NCBI GenBank assembly: GCA_031416415.1
Contig: JANOTP010000235.1
Span: 1 to 64,000, forward strand
Source of the DNA: JANYCO01 sp031416415
GTDB lineage: Bacteria; Bacteroidota; Bacteroidia; Cytophagales; Cytophagaceae
DNA: 64,000 nt
Direction of reading: 5' to 3'
The position numbers and the translations under genes are program-made. Below the pieces are notes generated by a model that saw nothing but the letters and a program-made list of their open reading frames with translations, made no database searches and had not been told where the DNA came from. The first letter of the stretch is position 1, and every line of letters begins with the position of its first letter. Below, in pieces: positions 7,495-16,600 of the stretch.

Positions 7495-9723
7495 CTAATA
7501 AGCCTCTGTATTTTTTACTTCTATTGCATTTCCTGTAACTACAGAAACTACCTTAACATTTTCTTTTAACGTTGATTCATCTTTTTTAGCATCTAAATTG
7601 GCTAGCGTTGGAGCTATCACCAAAGCGACAATCGACATTAATTTAATAAGGATATTCATAGATGGACCAGAAGTATCTTTGAATGGATCACCTACAGTAT
7701 CTCCTGTTACAGATGCTTTGTGTGGCTCAGATTTTTTGTAGAACATTTCTTTTTTACCATTCACAACAATTTCAACACCTTTTTCAAATGATTTTTTAGC
7801 GTTGTCCCAAGCACCACCAGCGTTGTTTTGGAACATACCCATCAATACACCTGTTACGGTAGCACCAGCAAGCATACCACCCAATGGCTCAGCGCCAAAT
7901 GTAAAGCCCATAATAATTGGAGCAAGGATAGCGATAGCGCCTGGCAACAACATTTCACGAAGAGAAGCTTGTGTAGAAATTGCTACACATTTTTCATATT
8001 CTGGTTTGCCAGTACCTTCCATGATACCTGGAATTTCTCTAAACTGACGTCTTACTTCTTCTACCATTGCCATAGCAGCACGACCAACAGCAGCAATTGC
8101 TAAAGAAGAGAAGATAAATGGAATCATACCACCAATAAATAAAGCAGCTAGTACATCTGCTTTGTAAATATCAATACCTGTGATACCAGCGATACCAACG
8201 AAGGCTGCAAATAAAGCAAGGGAAGTTAAGGCAGCAGAAGCGATTGCAAAACCTTTTCCAGTTGCAGCAGTTGTATTTCCAACAGCATCAAGAATATCTG
8301 TTTTCTCACGTACATCAGCAGGAAGTTCACTCATTTCAGCGATACCACCAGCATTGTCAGCGATAGGACCAAATGCATCGATTGCCAATTGCATAGCCGT
8401 AGTTGCCATCATACCTGCTGCAGCAATTGCCACACCATAAAGACCCGCACATTTAAATGAACCAAAAATACCCGCTGCTAATACCAGTGTTGGGTACATA
8501 GTAGATCTCATTCCTACAGATAAACCACCAATAATATTTGTAGCATGGCCTGTAGCCGATTGTTGAATAATCGAATTAACAGGAGCTTTGCCCATAGCCG
8601 TATAATACTCTGTAAGGATACTCATTAAAGTACCAACCACAAGACCAACGATAATCGCCCCATAAACACCAAGATTTGTAAATTCAGTATTTCTTAATGT
8701 CATTGTTTCTGGAAGCAACCAAAATACTAAACCAGCAGTTGCGATAGCGGTAAGTACTACAGACCCGTAGTTACCCATATTTAATGCGTTCTGAACTTTA
8801 GCAGGATTCAGACCTGATTCTTCACTAATTCTAACGAATAATGTTGCGATCATTGATAAGATAATACCTACACCAGCAATCATCATTGGAAGTAAGATTG
8901 GCGCAAAGCCTCCGAATGCATCAACAGATATTGTTTCACGACCAAGAACCATTGTAGCAAGTACAGTCGCTACATAAGAACCGAATAAATCGGCACCCAT
9001 ACCAGCAACGTCACCTACGTTATCACCTACGTTATCAGCAATAGTAGCAGGGTTTCTTGGATCATCTTCAGGAATACCTGCTTCTACTTTACCTACAAGG
9101 TCAGCACCTACGTCAGCAGCTTTCGTATAAATACCACCACCTACACGAGCGAATAATGCGATCGATTCTGCTCCAAGAGAAAATCCAGTAAGGATTTCAA
9201 TAACAATTTCCATTTCGTGAGAACTAACAGAAGCTGGAGAAAATATTTTATATAGAATAAGGAATAATCCACCAAGACCAAGTACTGCAAGACCTGCAAC
9301 ACCCATTCCCATTACTGAACCACCACCAAACGATACGTTTAATGCTTTCGATAAACTTGTGCGAGCAGCTTGCGCTGTTCTAACGTTTGCTTTAGTAGCA
9401 ATACGCATCCCTACAAAACCAGCAAAAGCACTAAATACAGCTCCTATTATAAAAGCAATTGAGATAGCCCAATGCGATTTCTCGTTTGACGCACCCATTA
9501 CTCCTAATAATAGAGCAATTACTACTACGAAGTAACTAAGAATTTTATACTCTGCTTTTAAGAAAGCCATAGCACCATCGGCTATATACTTAGCGATCTC
9601 CGTCATTCTTTCGTTTCCTGATTCCTGTTTGGTTACCCAAGCAGCTTTAAAGTAAGCATATAGTAATGCTACTAAACCAAATACTGGAATTGAATAGGCA
9701 ATTTTATAAGCAATCTCATTCAT
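7495..9723 (-). CDS. hppA: Membrane-bound ion-pumping pyrophosphatase (K+-dependent type)
   Basis: A 742-residue integral membrane protein with about 16 spans that hydrolyses pyrophosphate and pumps H+ or Na+ across the inner membrane. The pyrophosphate site D-V-G-A-D-L-V-G-K-V-E lies near residue 204, followed by the acidic P-E-D-D-P-R-N-P and D-N-V-G-D-N-V-G-D motifs. At G-N-T-T-A-A-T-G-K-G (about 481) the position that is Lys in K+-independent enzymes is Ala, and the residue three on is Gly, so this is the K+-dependent subfamily. Whether the ion is Na+ or H+ cannot be read reliably here. It is monocistronic, with its own promoter and terminator. Confidence 0.96.
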   Translation of the reverse strand: MNEIAYKIAYSIPVFGLVALLYAYFKAAWVTKQESGNERMTEIAKYIADGAMAFLKAEYKILSYFVVVIALLLGVMGASNEKSHWAISIAFIIGAVFSAFAGFVGMRIATKANVRTAQAARTSLSKALNVSFGGGSVMGMGVAGLAVLGLGGLFLILYKIFSPASVSSHEMEIVIEILTGFSLGAESIALFARVGGGIYTKAADVGADLVGKVEAGIPEDDPRNPATIADNVGDNVGDVAGMGADLFGSYVATVLATMVLGRETISVDAFGGFAPILLPMMIAGVGIILSMIATLFVRISEESGLNPAKVQNALNMGNYGSVVLTAIATAGLVFWLLPETMTLRNTEFTNLGVYGAIIVGLVVGTLMSILTEYYTAMGKAPVNSIIQQSATGHATNIIGGLSVGMRSTMYPTLVLAAGIFGSFKCAGLYGVAIAAAGMMATTAMQLAIDAFGPIADNAGGIAEMSELPADVREKTDILDAVGNTTAATGKGFAIASAALTSLALFAAFVGIAGITGIDIYKADVLAALFIGGMIPFIFSSLAIAAVGRAAMAMVEEVRRQFREIPGIMEGTGKPEYEKCVAISTQASLREMLLPGAIAILAPIIMGFTFGAEPLGGMLAGATVTGVLMGMFQNNAGGAWDNAKKSFEKGVEIVVNGKKEMFYKKSEPHKASVTGDTVGDPFKDTSGPSMNILIKLMSIVALVIAPTLANLDAKKDESTLKENVKVVSVVTGNAIEVKNTEAY

Positions 9724-9754
9724 AAATTAAAATTTATTTCTGTTGTTAGGGGGG

Positions 9755-9783
9755 CAAAAATACAAATTTAGTTTAATTTACAA
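9755..9783 (-). promoter_or_regulatory. Predicted hppA promoter
   Basis: Read on the minus strand there is a TTG at 9783-9781, an 18-nt spacer and TATTTTTG at 9762-9755. This fits the Bacteroidota -33/-7 consensus TTG-N17-23-TAnnTTTG. It is 32 nt before the hppA ATG. An overlapping second box TAAATTTG lies just upstream. Confidence 0.55.
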
Positions 9784-9898
9784 TTCATTTATATTGGAAA
9801 ATATTCAGAATATATCGTTCTATTCTATGATTTTTCCAAGAAAGTACGTTCATTTAGGAAAAATCAATACAATTACTCGTCTAAATTTAACTTATACT

Positions 9899-11442
9899 AT
9901 GATCACTATAGAGGAAGTACTAAAAAAACTAGAAATAGGAAAACACAATCCTGCTTGGTGTACAGGTTTAAAAGAAGGCTCGTCTTCTAATTCAGCACAA
10001 ACCAAAGACATATATAGTCCTGCAGATGGACAACTACTAGCCTCGGTAGCTATGGCTGGACAGAAGGAATACAATGAAGTCGTAACTAACTCTTTAAAGG
10101 CTTTTGAAGAATGGAGAAAAGTACCCGCTCCTAAACGTGGCGAAATAGTAAGACAGATAGGCGATCGACTTAGACTATACAAAGAGCCTTTGGGAGCTTT
10201 GGTAAGTTATGAAATGGGAAAGATCTTACAAGAAGGTATTGGTGAGGTACAGGAAATGATCGATATATGTGATTTTGCGACAGGATTATCAAGACAACTT
10301 AACGGACTTACAATGCATTCGGAACGTCCCGAACATGAATGTATGAACAATATCATCCTCTAGGAGCAATAGGAATAATTTCAGCCTTCAACTTTCCTGT
10401 AGCTGTTTGGGCATGGAATGCTATGTTGGCAGCAGTTTGTGGTGATGTATGTATTTGGAAACCTTCTGAAAAAACTCCACTAACAGCTCTCGCTTGTCAC
10501 AATATTATCAAAGAAGTACTAAAAAACAATCAAGTTCCTGAGGGAGTATTTAATTTACTTATTGGAGATGCTTCAATTGGTGAGCTCATGTCAAAAGATG
10601 ATCGGTTACCACTTATCTCCGCCACAGGCTCGGTAAGAATGGGCAAAAAAGTTGGGGCAGCTGTAGGTGAAAGACTTGGACGTGCTTTACTTGAACTAGG
10701 AGGAAACAACGCTATTATAATAACGGAGAACGCTAATCTGGACCTTGCCTTAAGAGCAGTGGTTTTCGGTGCTGTCGGTACTTGCGGGCAACGTTGTACA
10801 AGCACACGTCGATTGATCGTGCATGAGTCGTTATATGATAATGTAAAATCTAGATTGTTAAAAAGTTATGAAAAATTATCCATTGGACATCCTTTGGAAG
10901 CAAGTACCTTAATTGGGCCATTAATTGACCAAGATGCGGTAACTAGTTTTTTAGAGGCTTTAAAAATGGCAGAAATACAAGGAGGGAAACTTATTTCAGG
11001 GGGAACCGTATTGGTGGATGGAATGTATAAAAAAGGAAATTATGTCACACCCGCAATCGTAGAAGCTGATAATAAATTTGAAATTGTGCAAAAAGAAACG
11101 TTCGCGCCAATTTTATATTTAATTAAATATAAAGGTTCTATGAGTGAAGCAATCCGAATTCAGAACGATGTAAAACAGGGATTATCTTCGGCTATATTTT
11201 CAACAAATATTTCGGAAACAGAAAACTTTCTTGCCTCTTGGGGTTCAGATTGTGGGATAGCAAATGTAAACATTGGTACGTCGGGAGCAGAGATTGGCGG
11301 GGCCTTTGGTGGTGAAAAAGAAACAGGAGGTGGCCGTGAGTCAGGTTCTGATGCTTGGAAAGTGTACATGAGAAGGCAAACGAATACAATAAATTTTGGA
11401 AATCAATTACCTCTGGCACAGGGAATACAATTTGAATTATAG
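9899..11442 (+). pseudogene. ALDH7-family aldehyde dehydrogenase, frameshifted (L-aminoadipate-semialdehyde dehydrogenase type)
   Basis: Two abutting frames (9899-10363 and 10339-11442) together give one complete ALDH7-type enzyme of about 514 residues. The break is exact: after the His codon at 10334-10336 only GA remains before ATG TAT GAA at 10339, so one base of an expected Arg or Gly codon is missing. The downstream half keeps the NAD-fold G-S-V-R-M-G-K, the L-E-L-G-G-N-N glutamate and the catalytic Cys in G-Q-R-C-T-S-T (about residue 300). ALDH7 enzymes act in lysine breakdown and betaine-aldehyde chemistry. Since everything else is intact, this is a very recent mutation or a sequencing or assembly error. 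Confidence 0.88.
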
Positions 11443-11500
11443 ATTTATACGCCTGTACTACTACACTCAACTAGGAATAAATCGGATAAAATACGTGTAA

Positions 11501-11508
11501 TATATTTG
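11501..11508 (+). promoter_or_regulatory. Possible -7 box for the response regulator gene
   Basis: TATATTTG matches TAnnTTTG and lies 55 nt before the ATG at 11564. No clear TTG occurs at the usual -33 distance, so this is weak support. Confidence 0.3.
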
Positions 11509-11563
11509 TTATATTTACATAGTTTATTATCTTTATGCTTGTAAATTTTGAAAATTTAAAGGA

Positions 11564-11977
11564 ATGGCAGTCGCAGTTAAGAAATATCATAATGTAATGT
11601 TAATCGATGATAATGAGATTGATAATCTTATAAATCAGAAAATGATAGAGGCCGCAGATATATGCGAAAACATATTTATTCATTCAGGTGCTAAAGGCGC
11701 TATTGAATTTTTAAAGAATATAGAAAAACTTGCTAAAGGTCCTCTGGATTTATATTTGCCAGAAGTTATTTTTCTTGATATTGATATGCCTCTTATGGAT
11801 GGATTTCAATTTCTTGATGAATTTGATAGACTCTCTGATGTTATAAAAGAAAATTGCAAAGTCGTAATGCTAACTTCTTCTTTAAATCCTCAAGACATGA
11901 ATAAAGCAAAGAAAAATAAATATGTTTTGAAATATCTTAACAAACCTCTTACCCAGGACAACTTGAAAAAAATATAA
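11564..11977 (+). CDS. Single-domain response regulator (CheY-like receiver)
   Basis: A 137-residue receiver domain with no output domain. The acidic pair is Asp15-Asp16, the phospho-acceptor is Asp72 (L-D-I-D-M-P-L-M-D-G), the switch Thr is Thr104 in M-L-T-S-S, and the conserved Lys is Lys127 in N-K-P-L. A long insertion between helix 1 and strand 3 (about residues 50-66) is typical of Bacteroidota stand-alone receivers of the Rcp1 type. No histidine kinase is adjacent, so the partner is encoded elsewhere. Transcription ends in the perfect palindrome at 11991-12040. Confidence 0.9.
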   Translation: MAVAVKKYHNVMLIDDNEIDNLINQKMIEAADICENIFIHSGAKGAIEFLKNIEKLAKGPLDLYLPEVIFLDIDMPLMDGFQFLDEFDRLSDVIKENCKVVMLTSSLNPQDMNKAKKNKYVLKYLNKPLTQDNLKKI

Positions 11978-11990
11978 TCGAGAAAATATT

Positions 11991-12040
11991 AAGCATAAAA
12001 AAATAAGTCACATAATTATGTGACTTATTTTTTTATGCTT
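11991..12040. terminator. 50-nt perfect palindrome, bidirectional terminator
   Basis: The 25 nt from 11991 (AAGCATAAAAAAATAAGTCA...) are exactly reverse-complemented by the next 25 nt with no mismatch and no spacer. It lies between the convergent response regulator and the gene at 12039-13484, and its right end includes two bases of that gene's stop codon. A/T runs on both sides of the GTCACAT core allow termination in either direction. Confidence 0.8.
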
Positions 12041-13484
12041 ACCCTTGAGACAATCTATTTACAAAATCATCGTCAAGTCTAATAAAATTAAAGGGAGAAA
12101 AATAATCAGGCTTAACCTTTATAAGTTTCGACATATGTGAACTTATTTTAGATGACTTACCTTTCTTAACTTGATTGATAGAAGACTTAAATATTTTTGA
12201 ATATACAACTATGTGTTGGCATTTTTCTTTACCTAATAACCTCACTTGGCGTTGTATACTATTAGTAAGTTGATTAAATAATTCAAAATCTTTCATCAGG
12301 CAATATTGCAGAGCCATAAACATCTTTACCTCTAATAATGTGTAAGGCAACTTTTTAAGACTCTGTTCATTTAACATATTGTTTATCCATCTTGCAGACT
12401 CATCGTATTTTCCTGCATAATAACAGGCAATAGCTCTATAGAGCGTATATAATACATGTTGAGGAATATTACTTTTATCTACTTCAAAATCTTCAAATAA
12501 TTTTTTACTCTCATCGTAAAGTGATCGTTCTGTTCCACTCGCCATATTTTTATTCAATTTGGTGAGTAAAAACTGAGGAGGAAATGTATATAACCCATAG
12601 TTAGTAAGCAATCCACCAATACCTTCGTTCACATTTTCATAATTACTTTCACTCTTCTTATAGGTATCAACTGTATAATAATATTCAAATCTTAAATATT
12701 CAAATACAGGCTTCAAGTGGAAATAGGTTGCGTCAAGAAAGTATAAATCAAAAATCCCTTGCACCTTATCAAAAATACTTTCAATTGACTCATCGTCCTC
12801 TGATATTTTTGCATTTACATCTACAAATATTCTATGAAAAATACCTACACAACTTTGGTAAACATAAAGTCGATGGGATTTATATAAACTTCCAACATTA
12901 TCAATTTCATTTTTCAACAAAACTAAACCTTGATATTCTATATCACTTTTAGTAAAAAGATAATCCCCATAACGATAGAAATATTGTGCTACAAGTTCTT
13001 CTGCTTTATCAACAGCAAGCATATAGGCAACGTGCCTATTATACAATTGAGAGTAATTATAATAATCAGGATTACCGATGTGTAACTTCTTAAGATTTTT
13101 ATATATAATAGTCAACTCACTTGAAAGATCGTAGTCCATTAATTCCTTTTCCAACTTTTTCAAAGTAGCAATAGAAATAGCTTTCTTTTTAGTAAAAATG
13201 ATCTCACTAATAGTTGCTACTTTTTTCAATAAGGTAATTCTCGGAGTCTCCATTTGCTGAAGCAAATGTTCTTCAATTTTCTGATTAAGACGAGAACGTA
13301 ACGTATAATAGGCATTACTATTAACGTTAAGCTCATCCATGATTTTATTATCGGACAGCTGTTTCTCACGCATAAATTTTAATAAATGCGCGGATTTCTC
13401 AGCATTACTTTCCATTAAAGAATCGAAAATTGCAGTGAAATCTGCAACGGATAGCTGTTTGATTATATTTTTTAATTTTGACAT
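12039..13484 (-). CDS. Helical, possibly TPR-like protein of unknown function (481 aa)
   Basis: The start is set at ATG 13484, because the in-frame codon five residues upstream is TTG. The protein is 481 residues, cytoplasmic and almost entirely helical, rich in Leu, Lys, Tyr and Asn. Residues about 1-75 could form a small helical bundle (I-M-D-E-L-N-V-N-S-N-A-Y-Y-T-L-R-S-R-L) that looks like a helix-turn-helix. The remainder, such as L-Y-R-A-I-A-C-Y-Y-A-G-K-Y-D-E-S-A-R-W near residue 360, has the A/Y/G spacing of TPR repeats. It may be a regulator with TPR sensor repeats, but I do not recognise the family. Confidence 0.6.
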   Translation of the reverse strand: MSKLKNIIKQLSVADFTAIFDSLMESNAEKSAHLLKFMREKQLSDNKIMDELNVNSNAYYTLRSRLNQKIEEHLLQQMETPRITLLKKVATISEIIFTKKKAISIATLKKLEKELMDYDLSSELTIIYKNLKKLHIGNPDYYNYSQLYNRHVAYMLAVDKAEELVAQYFYRYGDYLFTKSDIEYQGLVLLKNEIDNVGSLYKSHRLYVYQSCVGIFHRIFVDVNAKISEDDESIESIFDKVQGIFDLYFLDATYFHLKPVFEYLRFEYYYTVDTYKKSESNYENVNEGIGGLLTNYGLYTFPPQFLLTKLNKNMASGTERSLYDESKKLFEDFEVDKSNIPQHVLYTLYRAIACYYAGKYDESARWINNMLNEQSLKKLPYTLLEVKMFMALQYCLMKDFELFNQLTNSIQRQVRLLGKEKCQHIVVYSKIFKSSINQVKKGKSSKISSHMSKLIKVKPDYFSPFNFIRLDDDFVNRLSQG

Positions 13485-13649
13485 AGTATAGACCAGCAAA
13501 AACGCTAAGTATCGGTTTAAACAATAATACTAAACTACAAAAAAAATAACCAAAAGCAAGTTATTATAAATCAGGGCTTTTAATTATATCTACTATAGTA
13601 CCAGCATCGAATATATCCCTTCTACACTTATCTAACAATCAAGAACACT

Positions 13650-16600
13650 TTATAACAAACGTGAAAAAGTATTTTGATTTAACCAATATTCTCTACTGAA
13701 AAACCTTTTGAAATTCCATCCTTTTTCTTTCAGTTCCAAGGGTTTATACGCATGCATTTCCTTTGGGTTACATGCATTATAATACAAATAATCGTCAGTA
13801 CTAATTAACGAGTAATATTTTCCTGACTTTTTCACTGTAATATCAGCAAATGGTAATTCATCAAAATATTGAAACGAATTATTCTCCGTTAATTTTAATA
13901 TTTTTGAACTTAGATACCAATCTTTACTTTCTTTTTCCACTATTTTTGGAGACGGTTTATACAAGCCTTCAGATACCAGCCAAGCATATTCTAAGTATTT
14001 TTTCAAAAGTCTAGGCCCTTCGTTGACACTAGTTTCTACTAATAATTGCTGAGGTAAAATACTAGCTACCAAATATATCTTCTCTTTCGCTCTTGTAATG
14101 GCAACATTCAATCTGTTTTCTCCTCCTTCTTGATTTAAACTTCCAAATTGCATTGTAAAATGTCCTCGACTATCGGGAGCATAACCTACAGAAAATATTA
14201 TTATGTCCCTTTCATCACCTTGTACGTTTTCTATGTTTTTAACAAAGAAATTAGGCGGAATTAAAACCTTTTTTTGAATTGAAATTTCTTCTAACAAGTC
14301 TGAAATTAACTGTGCCTGACGGAAATTAAAAGCAACAATTCCAATACTTTTACCATCGTCTTTTTTCAACAACTCTAATGCTAACAATACTACTTCTCGA
14401 GCTTCATTCGGATTAGAATTCTTTTCCCATAAACCGTTTACATTAATATATTTAATAGAAGGTTCAAGTTTATTAAGCTCTTCAAAATAAGGTATTAATT
14501 GTAACGATTGCTTATAAAAATGCTTATTAGAAAAATCAATCAAGTCTAAATTCTTACTTCTATAATGACCCGTCAATTGCACTGAAGGAAGATATTTACT
14601 TGACAAATCTAATAAAGATTCGATTTCAAGATCCGGAACATCTTCGTTGTCATCTTCCCATCTTGCCTTATAAAGATCATTAGGCTTTAATTGTTTATTG
14701 TCACCCGCTATTACCACTTGCTTTCCTCTATACATAGCTGGCAAACCATGCTCTGCAAAACACTGAGAGGCCTCATCAAAGATAACAAGATCAAACAGTG
14801 ACTGTAAAGGAAATAATGCCGAGGCCGACTCTGGTGAGACCATCCAACAAGGAATAAGATCAAACAACTCATTTCCAAATTCGCTTATTAGCCTCCTCAA
14901 AGGCCAAAGTTTTTTCTTTTTTGTTACCTGATGATATAAATCTCGATAAGTAATCCTATTCTGTAATCTATTGTACTCAATATTTTTATAACTACTTTCC
15001 TTAAGCTTTAACTGAAGAATGTCTTGAGCCAAATGCATCTTATCTGCAATAGATTCCTGAAGCGTTCGCTCCAATTGTTCCATCCGCAAATTAGAGACCG
15101 ACAATAATATAGGGGATTTCTCTTCCAAAGATTCTAACCATTGCAATCGAATACTATTTCGAAATAGGGTAATTTTTTCTTCTCCAGAAACAGTCAATTT
15201 ATTCGTCATCAAACTATGAATAATACTTGCTTCAAAAGAAAGGAGCTCACCCTGCAACTTATCAAACTCAATTAATAAATCGAAGTCCTTACGAAGTGTC
15301 TCTAAAAGATACCCTTCCTTATTAGGATCTTTTAGTAAAACATCAATCATATCTACAGTAAGATAGCGTAACCACAGCTCCCTATGTATCGCTATATCTT
15401 CGGCTAGTATAGGTATAATCTGAAAATTTTTATAAAATATTTTAAAATCATTTTTAGAATGACTAACTAAATTTTCAAGTACATTAGAAAACAGTACAAT
15501 CTCTTTTGCTTCTAAAACTCTAAAATAATATTCAAACCAATTTTCAATTTCATTTTCATCTAACTTATTAGGAAAAGATTTAATCCAACTTCTTTTAGTT
15601 AAACTACTTTTCTCTTTTTCAATTTTCTTGCGAATAAAAATTTTATTTTTCAGAAGTTCAACCCCTTCCAATGAAAGAGACAATCCATTTTTACTTAAAA
15701 TGTCTTTAATATAATTTTTGTCACCCGAAAAAAAACTCCAATACAACGATGTAGTAAAATTACGCTTCGACTCTTTATATTTTCTAATGCATTCTTCACA
15801 AGGTTCAAGTTCATCTATTTTTAAAGAAATTTCTGGAATTCCTTCACTAAAATATAATTTTATCTTTTGCTGTCGTTCCTTCAACCATTCTAAATCTGTT
15901 TTCTCTTTCAAGATGTCCAACAACAAAAAATACTCATCTGCGTCTTTTATTAGTTTTGTTATTTTAGTAGCAGAAATAGCATTTTCAGTAAAAAAATTTA
16001 ACGAATACTTTTCTATCCCCGATACGATTTGTTTTGCGGCACTCTCATGCAACTGTCTTTGATAACTTGGTATCTTCGAAATTGTATCAATAATAGACTG
16101 TAAATCGCGCTGATAGTGCCCTGAAAATGGTTTGCGGTGCAGCCATACATAGTCTTCCTTCATAAACTGAAGCGCGTAAGGAAGAATATTTTTTATTTTC
16201 CTTTCAAAACTAATACTACTTTCTAAATTAAATCGATAAGTATATTCTTTTATATCTATAGTAGGTGCATTAGGATTAGAAGTTAAATAAAGTTCTTTTG
16301 CAGAAATTCCGAAATCATTTGTATCGTATAATGCCTTATGAAAGCTCCCTAGTTCATCTTGACTATTTTTTATTTGTCTGGAAGCTTGAATAAAATTTCG
16401 CTCAAGATAAATAGTATCCAATCCATTGTTTTGTTTCTGATAGCTTTCAACAGCGGAAATTTGTTTTTCTAATTGTTCAAATATTTTAGCCCTATCATTC
16501 CTGAAATCATGAACTACAGTTACAAAAGAGTGAATGCCTTTTTCTTTAAGTCGATCATATACCACCTCTAGTGCAGCCTTTTTTTGACATACTAATAACA

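Noticed and set aside
7802..8440. Plus-strand ORFs opposite hppA
   Set aside because: They mirror the Gly/Ala-rich transmembrane codons of the pyrophosphatase and show no independent protein features.
9743..9898. An N-terminal extension of the ALDH7 gene up to 9743
   Set aside because: The 52 extra residues are AT-rich with no family similarity and overlap the divergent hppA promoter. ATG 9899 matches the expected enzyme start.
10339..11442. A separate shorter aldehyde dehydrogenase gene
   Set aside because: It lacks the first about 146 residues of the family, which are encoded in another frame directly upstream. The two parts abut at a one-base deletion, so it is one broken gene.
15718..16062. 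An antisense ORF within the helicase gene
   Set aside because: It lies entirely within the long, conserved helicase frame on the other strand and shows no domain or signal. It is a shadow of that frame.
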